From contig NZ_RBJB01000004.1 in the NCBI RefSeq assembly GCF_003634635.1, positions 62,001 through 126,000 on the forward strand: a stretch of DNA of 64,000 nucleotides, in the 5' to 3' direction. This document shows positions 37,371 through 46,274 of this stretch, one piece after another. The position numbers and the translations under genes were made by a program. Within the stretch, counting starts at the first letter, position 1. Every line of letters starts with the position of its first letter. The DNA is from Marinobacter nauticus. GTDB taxonomy: Bacteria; Pseudomonadota; Gammaproteobacteria; Pseudomonadales; Oleiphilaceae. A model generated the notes under the pieces. The model saw nothing but the letters and a program-made list of their open reading frames with translations, was not told the origin of the DNA and ran no database searches.

Positions 37371-39003
37371 GCCTGAACCGGCTGACCCGGGACTGCAGCT
37401 GCCCCGCCAGCACGGCCAGGTTGCGGCTGGCACCCGCCACCTGATCTGAACCTGCGGAGGTTTCGATGGTGGCATCGTGAATCCGGGCGATGTTCCGGTT
37501 CACTTCCTCGGCCACCGAGCTCTGTTCTTCCGCCGCGCTGGCGATCTGGGCATTCATGTCATTGATTGAAGCCATTTCTTCCCGGATTCGCGCCAGCGAG
37601 CGCTCGGCTTCCGTCGTTTTTTCGACGGTAACGCCCGCCAGCTTCCGGCTCTCTTCCATTTCGCCCGCTGCCTGGCCGGCTCCGGTCTGTAGCCGGCCGA
37701 TCATGTCCTGAATCTCACGGGTAGATTCCTGGGTGCGGGACGCCAGGGAACGGACTTCATCCGCCACCACAGCAAAGCCACGACCATGCTCACCGGCACG
37801 GGCCGCCTCGATCGCGGCGTTCAAGGCCAGCAGATTTGTCTGTTCGGCGATGGCGTTGATCACTTCAATAATCTGTTCGATGTTACCGCTGTCTTCGGAC
37901 ACCCGGTTCACCGAAGCCGCCGCCTGCTCCAGCTTGTCGGCCAGACCGGTAATGGCGGCAGCGGTTTCCTGTACCACCTGATTGCCGGTTTCCACTTCGG
38001 TGTCGGCTTTCTGGGTAGCGCTGGCGGCACTGGCCGCAAAGCCGGCCACTTCATTAACTGTGGCGGCCATCTGGTTCACGGCGGTGGCCATCTGTTCCGC
38101 CTCCGTCGCCTGCATTCGGATCTGGCGACTGTTATTATCAGACGTCCCTTCAAGCTCCCTGGAGGAGTTGGACAACTCATCCGCTGCCGAACGCACGTCC
38201 TGAATAATCCCGGTCAGGCGTTCGATGGTATCCACCAGCGCCCCCATCACACTGTTGGGGTATCGCGTGTCGAGTTGCTGGTTCAGATTGCCGTCAGCCA
38301 ATTGCCGAATGGCCTGTGCGACGGTTTCCGGCTCGGCCCCCAGAATCCGCTTCAGTCCACGAATGATCACCGTCGCAATCACGACACTCAGCAACACCGC
38401 GACCGCTGTTACCGAAATGATCAGAAGATTGAAGCCACTGGCCGCCTGACGCACGGCATTCACATCCCCTGCAATTTCATCTTCCTGGTAATCAATAAAG
38501 GCGTTAACCCGGTCGAGCCACTCGCTGTACGCCGGCGAGGCTTCCTGCAGCAGCAGTTGCCGGGCCGCTTCGTTCTGACCATTGCTGCGAAGCTCAATCA
38601 CTCTGGCCGTCAGGGCAAGGGTGGTTGTCTCGATGTTTTCGATCGCATCCAGCAGCTCCCGTTCCTGTGCCTGGGCGCCCTGCTCCCGGAACATCCGGGC
38701 CATATCACTGGCGTTCTCACGATACATCGCGGCCAGCCGGTCGATGTCCTGCAGATGCCGCTGCAACTCGGAATCCCGGTTTACCAGCACCGCATCGCGG
38801 ATGGCAATCGCCCGATCATGTACGCTGCCCCGAAAATTGATGGCATAGCGCTGCTTCAACGCCGCGCCTTCGTTAACCGAGGTGAGGGTCTTGTCCATGA
38901 ACCCGACCCGCTGGTTGCCGATCACCGTGATCGCAATCATCAGAGACACGATCAGCCCGAATCCCAGGGCCAGGCGTTTGGCAACGGTAAGTTGGCCAGT
39001 CAA
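37360..39003 (-). CDS. Methyl-accepting chemotaxis protein
   Basis: 547 residues: membrane helix (about 12-32), four-helix-bundle periplasmic sensor (about 35-190), second helix (about 192-214), HAMP (215-268) and the cytoplasmic signalling coiled coil. The hairpin tip reads [20 protein letters not shown], invariant in MCPs. The start is TTG at 39003, with GGAG six bases upstream and the common opening [11 protein letters not shown]. It has no C-terminal CheR-binding pentapeptide. Ligand unknown. Confidence 0.92.
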   Translation of the reverse strand: MTGQLTVAKRLALGFGLIVSLMIAITVIGNQRVGFMDKTLTSVNEGAALKQRYAINFRGSVHDRAIAIRDAVLVNRDSELQRHLQDIDRLAAMYRENASDMARMFREQGAQAQERELLDAIENIETTTLALTARVIELRSNGQNEAARQLLLQEASPAYSEWLDRVNAFIDYQEDEIAGDVNAVRQAASGFNLLIISVTAVAVLLSVVIATVIIRGLKRILGAEPETVAQAIRQLADGNLNQQLDTRYPNSVMGALVDTIERLTGIIQDVRSAADELSNSSRELEGTSDNNSRQIRMQATEAEQMATAVNQMAATVNEVAGFAASAASATQKADTEVETGNQVVQETAAAITGLADKLEQAAASVNRVSEDSGNIEQIIEVINAIAEQTNLLALNAAIEAARAGEHGRGFAVVADEVRSLASRTQESTREIQDMIGRLQTGAGQAAGEMEESRKLAGVTVEKTTEAERSLARIREEMASINDMNAQIASAAEEQSSVAEEVNRNIARIHDATIETSAGSDQVAGASRNLAVLAGQLQSRVSRFRLKG

Positions 39004-39245
39004 AAAACACTCCAGAGTGAGAGAAAACGTGGAGTGATTTACGATAGGTATTAGGAATAGCTCAAAAGGAATTGAAAGATTTTGTAAATTAACAATCTCC
39101 GTTCCCTGTTTTCCGCAACCCGACCAGATCCACAAACCGTGCTCGCTCTGGCCTTAACCACGCTAACCGCTTGCAACTGACTGAACTTTGACCGATGGTA
39201 AGAATCAAATCTGTCTGATTTCATTCATGATATGGAGGTCTGCCC

Positions 39246-41747
39246 ATGAGCGTTCTGCTCCTCGTTCTCAGTGCCCTGGTACTGATCTACTTCAGTATCG
39301 GTGGCAAAACTGCCGCCCTCATCATGTCCGTCGCTACCCTGATTGGTGTCGCTCAGGACGACTGGCACATTCTGAGTTTTCTGATCGGCGGCATCCTGCT
39401 GGCTTTGGCACTGATCGTAACCCTCCCTGGCGACCTGCGCCTGGATAAACTCAGCCGGCCACTGCTGGGCTGGGTTCGCAGTCGCTTACCAAAACTGTCT
39501 CCCACCGAACAGGAAGCCCTCAACTCCGGCTCCGTTGACTGGGACGGCGAACTGTTTTCCGGCCAACCTGAGTGGAACAAGCTGCTGGATGCCGCGCCCG
39601 CTCACCTGACCAGTGAAGAACAGGCGTTTCTTGATGGCCCGGTGGAAGAACTGTGCAAGATGCTGGACGACTGGCAGATCACCCACGAACACTACGATCT
39701 GCCGGACAAAGTGTGGAAGTTCATTCGCAGCAAGGGCTTCTTTGGACTGGTGATTCCCAAAGAAGACGGCGGCCTGGGTTTTTCCAACACCGCCCATTCC
39801 GAAATCGTCATGAAGATCTCCACCCGCAGCGTGTCTGCGGCGGTGACCGTGATGGTGCCCAACTCCCTCGGTCCCGGCGAGCTGCTGATGCACTATGGTA
39901 CCGACGAGCAGAAACAGCACTACCTGCCTCGCCTGGCCGGGGGTGAAGAAATCCCCTGCTTTGCCCTGACCTCTCCGGTCGCAGGCTCCGATGCCGGCGC
40001 GATTCCGGACAAAGGCATCGTCTGCAAGGGCGAATGGAACGGCAAGGAAGTGCTGGGCCTGAAAGTGACCTGGAACAAGCGCTACATCACCCTGGCGCCG
40101 GTCGCTACGCTGATTGGCCTCGCCATCAAGGTTTACGACCCCGAGCACCTGCTTGGCGAGCAGGACGAGATCGGTGTCACCTGTGTAATGGTGCCGCGGG
40201 ATACCGACGGCGTAAATGCCGGCGCCCGCCACCTGCCGATGAACACGGTCTTCATGAACGGCCCCACCTGGGGCACCGAAGTTTTCATCCCCATGGAACA
40301 GGTAATTGGCGGCCAGGACATGCTCGGCAAGGGCTGGAAAATGTTGCTGGAATGCCTGTCCATCGGCCGCTCCATCTCCCTGCCCGCTCTGGGCACCGGT
40401 GCCGGCAAACTGGCCAGCCTGGCGACCGGTTCCTACGCCTACACCCGGGAGCAGTTCGGCCGCTCCATCAGTCAGTTTGAAGGCGTACAGGAAGCCCTGG
40501 AACCCATTGCCGGCTACACCTACATGATGGATGCAGCCCGCCTGCTGACCGCCGGTATGCTGGACCGGGGCGTTCGCCCGTCGGTACCTTCCGCGGTGCT
40601 GAAATACCGCAACACAGACCTGATGCGGGAAGTGATCAACCACGCCATGGACGTGGTCGCTGGCCGGGGCGTGATCACCGGCCCCCGCAACTTCCTGGCA
40701 CGGGCCTACCAGGCCGTGCCTATCGGCATTACCGTGGAAGGCGCCAACATCCTGACCCGCAGCCTGATGGTCTTCGGCCAGGGCGCCATCCGCTGCCACC
40801 CCTTTATTGTTGAGGAAATCGAAGCGGCGGGCATGGAAGACCAGGATAAAGCCGCGAAAAAGTTCGACGGCATCTTCTACCGCCACCTGGCCCACACTAC
40901 CCGCAATGCCCTGCGTGCATTCGTTCTGGGCCTGAGTAAAGGCTGGCTGGAAAGCGCACCCCGCCAGGGTGACATCCAGAAATACTACCGCCAGCTGGGC
41001 CGTTTCTCGGCGGCCTTTGCACTGATGACCGACGTGACCCTGCTCACCGTCGGCGGCGGCCTGAAAGCCCGCCAGCGGCTGTCTGGCCGCATGGCCGACT
41101 GCCTGGTACAGCTTTACTACGCCACCGCCGTGATCAAGCAATGGCATGAGGAAGGCTATCCGGACGACCAACGGGACCTGGTGGAATGGTGCCTGCAAAC
41201 CTGCCTGCACGACCTGCAGGACTCCATGCGTGAAGCCATCATCAACTTCCCGGTACCCGCCCTGCGCTGGCCGCTGCGGCTGATGGTCTTCCCGCTCGGC
41301 GCCACCGGCCTGAACGGCCCGGATGACAAGCTCGGTGCAAAAGTGGCGGCTACCATCGTGAAAGACACGCCTGTGCGCCAGCGCATCAGCCGGGGAACCT
41401 TCATCAATGCCGATCCCAGCGACCCGCTCGGACGTGTACTCAACGCCTATCGATTGGCGAACGAAACCGAGGAATCCCGTCACAAACTGCACGAAGCGAT
41501 CCGCAGCCGGGACGAAGACGAAGTGGATGGCATCGCCCTGCTGATGGGCCACCAACGCAAGGAACTGGTGGACTGGGCCTGTGCCCAGGGCATTGTCAAA
41601 GCAGAGGAGTGCCCGAAACTGGAAGAAGCCCTGACGGCACTCTATGACGTCATCCGCGTAGACGCCTTTGATGCCGACGGATTGAAATCCCTCGCCAAAA
41701 GCGCCAAAGGCAAGCGCAAGGTGGTGGAGCGGCCATCCAAAGGCTGA
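39246..41747 (+). CDS. fadE: Acyl-CoA dehydrogenase (FadE)
   Basis: 833-residue FadE-type enzyme that carries out the first oxidation of fatty acid beta-oxidation. Two or three membrane-like helices lie in residues 1-60, then the acyl-CoA dehydrogenase domains (FALTSPVAGSDAG, YTREQFGRSISQFEGVQEAL) and the FadE-specific C-terminal extension. Length matches FadE (about 815). GGAGG lies seven bases before the ATG. The 242-base upstream gap holds its promoter; GAATCA and TGATTTC flank an 8-base centre at about 39205-39225 and may be an operator. Confidence 0.94.
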   Translation: MSVLLLVLSALVLIYFSIGGKTAALIMSVATLIGVAQDDWHILSFLIGGILLALALIVTLPGDLRLDKLSRPLLGWVRSRLPKLSPTEQEALNSGSVDWDGELFSGQPEWNKLLDAAPAHLTSEEQAFLDGPVEELCKMLDDWQITHEHYDLPDKVWKFIRSKGFFGLVIPKEDGGLGFSNTAHSEIVMKISTRSVSAAVTVMVPNSLGPGELLMHYGTDEQKQHYLPRLAGGEEIPCFALTSPVAGSDAGAIPDKGIVCKGEWNGKEVLGLKVTWNKRYITLAPVATLIGLAIKVYDPEHLLGEQDEIGVTCVMVPRDTDGVNAGARHLPMNTVFMNGPTWGTEVFIPMEQVIGGQDMLGKGWKMLLECLSIGRSISLPALGTGAGKLASLATGSYAYTREQFGRSISQFEGVQEALEPIAGYTYMMDAARLLTAGMLDRGVRPSVPSAVLKYRNTDLMREVINHAMDVVAGRGVITGPRNFLARAYQAVPIGITVEGANILTRSLMVFGQGAIRCHPFIVEEIEAAGMEDQDKAAKKFDGIFYRHLAHTTRNALRAFVLGLSKGWLESAPRQGDIQKYYRQLGRFSAAFALMTDVTLLTVGGGLKARQRLSGRMADCLVQLYYATAVIKQWHEEGYPDDQRDLVEWCLQTCLHDLQDSMREAIINFPVPALRWPLRLMVFPLGATGLNGPDDKLGAKVAATIVKDTPVRQRISRGTFINADPSDPLGRVLNAYRLANETEESRHKLHEAIRSRDEDEVDGIALLMGHQRKELVDWACAQGIVKAEECPKLEEALTALYDVIRVDAFDADGLKSLAKSAKGKRKVVERPSKG

Positions 41748-41764
41748 GCTTCGCCACCCTCCCG

Positions 41765-41790
41765 TTGAGGGGCGGTCACTCGCCCCTCAA
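41765..41790. terminator. Hairpin between convergent fadE and LysR genes
   Basis: Perfect 10-bp inverted repeat TTGAGGGGCG / CGCCCCTCAA with loop GTCACT, overlapping the last codons of the LysR gene. There is no T run on either side, so it may act as a transcript-end structure rather than a classic terminator. Confidence 0.5.
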
Positions 41791-42723
41791 GCCACCCCGA
41801 ATCGCCTCATCCACCAACCACCGGCGCAGCGTCTGAATCCCGCGTTCCCGCCGGCGGCTGGTCTTCCAGGCAAAGTAAAATTTGTCGCCGGTTACCACTG
41901 AATGCGTCGGCAGCCGCACGAAATCTTCAGAATCCTTCCGGGTACTCAGCATGTAGTCATTGGTCAGGGCAATGCCCTGATGAAACCGCGCCGCCTCAAG
42001 TGCCAACAGCATATGGCTGAAGTGCTGAACGCGAGTGCCCGTGGGCATCAATTCACTTACCGCGCTGTACCAGGCCTCCCAGTCTCCGGCCGGTCGGTCG
42101 AAAATGCTGTGAGTTGATAGCAGCGGAAACCCCGCCATCTCACCCGGCGACACCGGTTGCTCATCCCGCCGCTCCGGCTCCGCATCCCGGCCCAGCTCCC
42201 GGCGCATACGCTGCCAGTAATCCTGACTACAGACCGGAAACAGTCGCTCCTCATACAGCAAATCGTAACTGTAGGCCCGGGAATCCCGGTGAATGGTGAT
42301 GAAACAATCCGCCACCCGATCCGACAACACCGGGTTCTCGCTACTCATCTCCAGCGCCAGATCAATCTGCGGATGCAGCCGCTGCAAATCCGGCAACCGG
42401 GGCACCAGCCAGCGCACGGCGAACGAACTGAACACCGACAACCGCAACCGACTCTCCTCATGCCCCAGCAACTGCTCACTGGCCCGCTCAATCTGAAGCA
42501 GAGCCGAACCAATGGCATCGAAATACTGCCGCCCCTCATCGGTCAACGTCACGCGACGACCGGAGCGCCAGAACAACCGCTCGCCCAGATAGGTTTCCAG
42601 CTGTTTGATCTGGTGGCTGACCGCGCTCTGGGTGATGGCCAGTTCTTCCGAGGCCGCTGAAAAACTGTTCAGCCGGGCGGCGGCTTCAAATACTGGGAGA
42701 GCTTTTAGAGGTGGGAGTCTCAT
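41776..42723 (-). CDS. LysR-family regulator, GcvA type
   Basis: 315 residues. The opening LPPLKALPVFEAAARLNSFS is typical of the GcvA/AmpR group, with the helix-turn-helix at about 15-65 and a ligand-binding domain after it. An acidic-basic insertion (about 178-195, RDAEPERRDEQP) interrupts the usual pattern. It is divergent from the EamA gene at 42968, with palindromic copy 5 between them, and may regulate that gene. Confidence 0.88.
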   Translation of the reverse strand: MRLPPLKALPVFEAAARLNSFSAASEELAITQSAVSHQIKQLETYLGERLFWRSGRRVTLTDEGRQYFDAIGSALLQIERASEQLLGHEESRLRLSVFSSFAVRWLVPRLPDLQRLHPQIDLALEMSSENPVLSDRVADCFITIHRDSRAYSYDLLYEERLFPVCSQDYWQRMRRELGRDAEPERRDEQPVSPGEMAGFPLLSTHSIFDRPAGDWEAWYSAVSELMPTGTRVQHFSHMLLALEAARFHQGIALTNDYMLSTRKDSEDFVRLPTHSVVTGDKFYFAWKTSRRRERGIQTLRRWLVDEAIRGGLRGE

Positions 42724-42815
42724 CGCTGCTTGTTATCTAATTTTCTAATGAATGGGGAATATTGATCATTTTATCGGATAGTTAAGCACGCCTAGAATCC
42801 ACATCCAAGGTCAGG

Positions 42816-42926
42816 GGGTGTGTCGGCGGACTTGCTTCCGAAAATGTTCGTAGCCATGGATGGCGGAGACAAGCGTACAGGGATGTACTAGCAGCGGTTT
42901 TCGGAAGCAAGTCCGCCGACATACCC
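42816..42926 (+). repeat. Palindromic element, copy 5
   Basis: 111-bp element between divergent LysR and EamA genes. The arms (42816-42844 and 42898-42926) are 29-bp inverted repeats with one mismatch, G820 against T922, a G-T pair on the plus strand. The inner ends read CTTCCGAAAA. The plus-strand core holds GCCATGGATGGC (42853-42864) and the GGGA-capped hairpin GTACA/TGTAC (42875-42888). The core differs from copy 1 at only two positions. Confidence 0.94.
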
Positions 42927-42967
42927 GTGCACTCAAGTTAGCGGATTTCAGGAAAAGGAGCACCACA

Positions 42968-43927
42968 GTGTCAGGCAAAACCGTAAACAGCGCCATTCTG
43001 CTGCTGGTCATCGGCAACGCCATGGCCATACTCTCAGACGTCTTCATCAAGCTCCTGGACCCCGGTGCCCCCGTCTTCCAGTTCGCCTTCCTGCGCTGCG
43101 TCCTCACCCTGGCGTTCCTGCTCCCGCTCGCCCGCAAACTCGACCGCAACAACCTCTTCGGCGGCCTGAAAATCCACGCCATCCGCGCCCACATCCATCT
43201 GGTCGGTATCGTCTGCATGGTGGTGGCACTGACCAACCTGCCACTGGCCACCGCCAACGCCCTGTTCTACGCCGCGCCCATCCTGGTGATGGTACTGTCC
43301 GCCGTATTCTTCAGCGAAAAACTGACTCCGCTCAGTGTGACTGCTGTGTTCAGCGGCTTTGCCGGCATCATCGTCATCCTGCGACCGGTGGACTTCAACT
43401 GGGCCGTCATCGCCGCCCTCGGCTCTGCCTTCGCCCTGGCCATCAACGCCGTCATGGTGCGCCAGTTGCCCAAGGAACAAACCACCGTCCACAAACTGTT
43501 TCTGAACTACCTGCTGATCGTCCCGGCGGCCGCCGCCCTGGCACTCTGGGAAGGCGCGGCCTGGAACCCGCAAATCCTGATCAGCGCCGCCGGTTCCGCC
43601 CTGTTCATCCTGGGCTACAACATCACCGTGTTGCTGGCCTACCGGCAGGTAGATGCCAACCAGGTCACCAGCGCCGAATACACCGGGCTGATCTGGGCGG
43701 TCGCCATTGGCTGGATCTGGTTTGGTGAGGTACCCGACCTGTGGTTCCTGGCGGGCAGCCTGATGATTGTCGTACCGCTGGTACTGATTGGCCTGCGGCA
43801 CCGGAAGCGGTCACTCGCCCGGGGATTCAACCCGGCCGAGCAGGCAACAACTCAAGGGGTTGGCAATTCGTCAGCCCGCAGACAGGCCTCGATGGCAAAG
43901 GTGTGTGAACAATCATCACCCAGCTGA
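42968..43927 (+). CDS. EamA-family (DMT) transporter
   Basis: 319 residues with ten membrane helices in two EamA repeats. The start is GTG at 42968 with AAGGAG seven bases upstream; the frame stays open back through the palindromic element, but that part is not likely translated. After the last helix the protein has a 45-residue polar tail. The last 76 bases overlap the convergent ChaC-like gene, so part of the tail is encoded opposite that gene. Confidence 0.85.
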   Translation: MSGKTVNSAILLLVIGNAMAILSDVFIKLLDPGAPVFQFAFLRCVLTLAFLLPLARKLDRNNLFGGLKIHAIRAHIHLVGIVCMVVALTNLPLATANALFYAAPILVMVLSAVFFSEKLTPLSVTAVFSGFAGIIVILRPVDFNWAVIAALGSAFALAINAVMVRQLPKEQTTVHKLFLNYLLIVPAAAALALWEGAAWNPQILISAAGSALFILGYNITVLLAYRQVDANQVTSAEYTGLIWAVAIGWIWFGEVPDLWFLAGSLMIVVPLVLIGLRHRKRSLARGFNPAEQATTQGVGNSSARRQASMAKVCEQSSPS

Positions 43928-44427
43928 CGCAGCGAATCCGCCAGCCTGAGCAAATACTCCGAATTGGGGCCGCTAGGCCCCGTGGCGAGGGCAATCTGCC
44001 GCGCAATATCTGCTTCCGGTGCCTCGCCTAGAAAGGCCTCATTGTCTTCCGTAGCGATGTACACCAACCCCTCGGCATGACTGCCATCGTCAAAGGTCAT
44101 GGTGGTACTGAAGCGCAGATAGCCGTTCTTTTCCCGCACATCCAGATACTCGAAGACGTTGGGTGACACCCGATAGGCTACGCCCTTGCATACGGCATCG
44201 GGCTGCTCAATCAGCGTGACCACCCGCCCGGGCGCTTCGGGGGTGCCACGGTGATCATGAGAACCCTGCCAGAACCGACGAGCCCAACCGCGAATGGCTG
44301 CCGGGCGCTGCTCCAGGAAGGGGAAATCCACTTTGTAGATCAGCGAGCCATAGCCGAAGAGCCAGATGGCCTCGATGCCATCAAAATTGAACCGGCTGCG
44401 ATTATGCTCAATGGTGTTCGCGGGCAT
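43852..44427 (-). CDS. Gamma-glutamylcyclotransferase, ChaC-like
   Basis: 191 residues of the ChaC family, which cleaves glutathione to 5-oxoproline and Cys-Gly. The substrate loop FGYGSLIY, the segment GSHDHRGTPEAPGRVV and the catalytic glutamate in DVREKNGY are present. It would act in the cytosol in glutathione turnover. It overlaps the EamA gene at its 3' end by 76 bases. Confidence 0.88.
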   Translation of the reverse strand: MPANTIEHNRSRFNFDGIEAIWLFGYGSLIYKVDFPFLEQRPAAIRGWARRFWQGSHDHRGTPEAPGRVVTLIEQPDAVCKGVAYRVSPNVFEYLDVREKNGYLRFSTTMTFDDGSHAEGLVYIATEDNEAFLGEAPEADIARQIALATGPSGPNSEYLLRLADSLRQLGDDCSHTFAIEACLRADELPTP

Positions 44428-44462
44428 GACTCATCCCATCCAGAAATAACGACCGGATTGTC

Positions 44463-45095
44463 TCAGGCGCCCGAGGTACTGGCAATGAAGCCGGCAATAC
44501 CGGTCAGCACGATTTCTGCCGCCATCGCGGAAAGAATCAGGCCGCTGATCTTCGACATAATGTTCAGGCCGGTCTTGCCCAACGCTTTCTCCAGATAACC
44601 GGACAAGCGAAGCAATCCCGCCAGAATCAGCAAGCCCGACACCAGGCCCAGCAGACCACCGGCCACTTCTGGCACCGCTTTAAGCTCGGCGCCGTAAACC
44701 ATGATGGCACCAATGGTCGCCGGGCCAATCATGACAGGAATGGCCAGGGGTACCACCGCGATGTCATCCCGATCCTCTTCGGGCAACCCGGTGGCGTGGT
44801 TACGGGTGCCACTGTTCACCAGACTGATGGCGGTGAGGAACAGCAGGCTGCCGGCACCGATGCGGAAGGAGTTCAGGGTGATGCCAATGGCGTTGAACAA
44901 CAGCGGGCCGGCGAAGAACAGGATCACACCCAGAATAAAGGCCGAGACACAGGCCCGACGAATGATGGAGGTTTTCTCCGCCATCGAGAGCCCCCGAGTG
45001 AGGGCCAGGAACATGGTGACCACGAAAAATGGCGCCAGCAGGAACAGGAATCGGATGGTGCTGCTGAGATAGGTAGAGAAAAACGTTTCAAACAT
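44463..45095 (-). CDS. MarC-family integral membrane protein
   Basis: 210 residues with six membrane helices. The segments FFVVTMFLALTRGLS and PLAIPVMIGPATIGAIMVYG are of the MarC/SNARE-associated type. The family has no proven substrate; the old link to multiple antibiotic resistance in E. coli was withdrawn. The ATG has no strong ribosome-binding site. Confidence 0.88.
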   Translation of the reverse strand: MFETFFSTYLSSTIRFLFLLAPFFVVTMFLALTRGLSMAEKTSIIRRACVSAFILGVILFFAGPLLFNAIGITLNSFRIGAGSLLFLTAISLVNSGTRNHATGLPEEDRDDIAVVPLAIPVMIGPATIGAIMVYGAELKAVPEVAGGLLGLVSGLLILAGLLRLSGYLEKALGKTGLNIMSKISGLILSAMAAEIVLTGIAGFIASTSGA

Positions 45096-45180
45096 TCGGG
45101 CAAATCCGGCACAGGGTTAAAGCCGGTAAGCATAGCGCCCGAAAGGCTTTTTTGCCGTAAGGAAGAGAACCTATGGGTAC

Positions 45181-46179
45181 TCAACGTTTCTTGATGGACG
45201 GCTTGCGGGGCTTGCCCGGTTTCGATGGCTTACCCTTGGACCCCGGATCACGACCACCCGGCTTTGGGCCGCCACCGGGTTTACCAGAGGGCCGTTTACC
45301 GGGCCCGGAACCGGGGCCTTTTCGCCCTTTAGCAGCCGGTGACTTCCCGCCAGCTTTTGCGCCAGCCCGCGCCGGTTTGCCTCCGGGCCCCGGGCGAGCG
45401 CCCCTCGCACCCGCCAGCTTCTTCCGGGGCTTGCTGCCAGCAGGCTCCGTGGCCTCGGACGAGGAATCCCGGATGGCATCGAACAGTACCGCCAGTTCCT
45501 TCTCCGTCAGATCCCGCCAGGCACCCACCGGCAACCCCTGCAGACTGACGTTCATGATGCGCACCCGCTCCAGCCTGGCCACCTCGTAGCCAAAGTACTC
45601 CGCCATACGGCGAATCTGGCGATTCAGGCCCTGAACCAGGGTAATGCGGAACACAAACCGGGACACCTTTTCGACCTTGCAGCGCTTGGTCATGGTCCCC
45701 AGAATCGGCACACCGTTACTCATTCCCTCTACGAATTCCCGGGTGACCGGCTTGTCGACCGTGACCAGGTATTCCTTCTCGTGATTATTGCCGGCGCGCA
45801 GGATCTTGTTCACCAGATCGCCATTGCTGGTCAGGAAAATCAGCCCCTGGGAATCCTTGTCGAGCCGGCCAATGGGGAAAATCCGTTCACTGTGGCCGAC
45901 AAAACGCTGGATGTTGTCTTTCTCCGCGCTGTCGGTGGTGCTGACAATACCCACCGGTTTGTTCAGGGCAATGAACACCAGATCTTCTTCGTCTCTCGGC
46001 TCCACTACCTGGCCGTTGACCTTCACCACATCTCCGGGCAACACCTGATCGCCCACCTGGGCCCGGCGGCCGTTGATGTGCACGTTGCCCTGCTCGATGA
46101 ACCGGTCGGCATCCCGACGGGAGCACATACCGCTCTCGCTGATGTATTTGTTCAGTCGGGTTGAGGTTCGGTTGACCAT
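45181..46179 (-). CDS. rluF: 23S rRNA pseudouridine synthase (RluF)
   Basis: 332 residues. An N-terminal S4 domain ([20 protein letters not shown]) precedes the pseudouridine synthase domain with the catalytic aspartate in [11 protein letters not shown]. The sequence follows E. coli RluF (U2604 modification) closely throughout. The last ~95 residues are a low-complexity Gly/Lys/Pro/Arg tail, longer than in E. coli, likely disordered and RNA-binding. AGGA lies four bases before the ATG. Confidence 0.9.
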   Translation of the reverse strand: MVNRTSTRLNKYISESGMCSRRDADRFIEQGNVHINGRRAQVGDQVLPGDVVKVNGQVVEPRDEEDLVFIALNKPVGIVSTTDSAEKDNIQRFVGHSERIFPIGRLDKDSQGLIFLTSNGDLVNKILRAGNNHEKEYLVTVDKPVTREFVEGMSNGVPILGTMTKRCKVEKVSRFVFRITLVQGLNRQIRRMAEYFGYEVARLERVRIMNVSLQGLPVGAWRDLTEKELAVLFDAIRDSSSEATEPAGSKPRKKLAGARGARPGPGGKPARAGAKAGGKSPAAKGRKGPGSGPGKRPSGKPGGGPKPGGRDPGSKGKPSKPGKPRKPSIKKR

Positions 46180-46274
46180 AACATCCTGCCGGTTTCAGAT
46201 GATGGGTGAATGCGAGCCGGGCAGCACGCAACCCGCGCATCATCCCATTGCATCACCGTGACGGCAACTGCCGG

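Noticed and set aside
37786..39054. 422-codon frame opposite the chemoreceptor
   Set aside because: Antisense artefact; the MCP hairpin motif on the minus strand is decisive.
39486..41555. 689-codon frame on the minus strand opposite fadE
   Set aside because: It lies wholly antisense to an unmistakable FadE, has no family resemblance, and is expected from GC-rich third positions.
42858..42890. A short reading frame in the palindromic cores (opening Met-Asp-Gly-Gly) as a conserved mini-protein
   Set aside because: The frame ends after 11 codons in copy 5, runs on in copies 1 and 4, lacks the ATG in copy 2 and is scrambled in copy 3. Pairing, not the frame, is conserved.
45136..45152. Terminator-like GCC-GGC followed by TTTTTT
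   Set aside because: The stem is only three base pairs and no plus-strand gene ends there.
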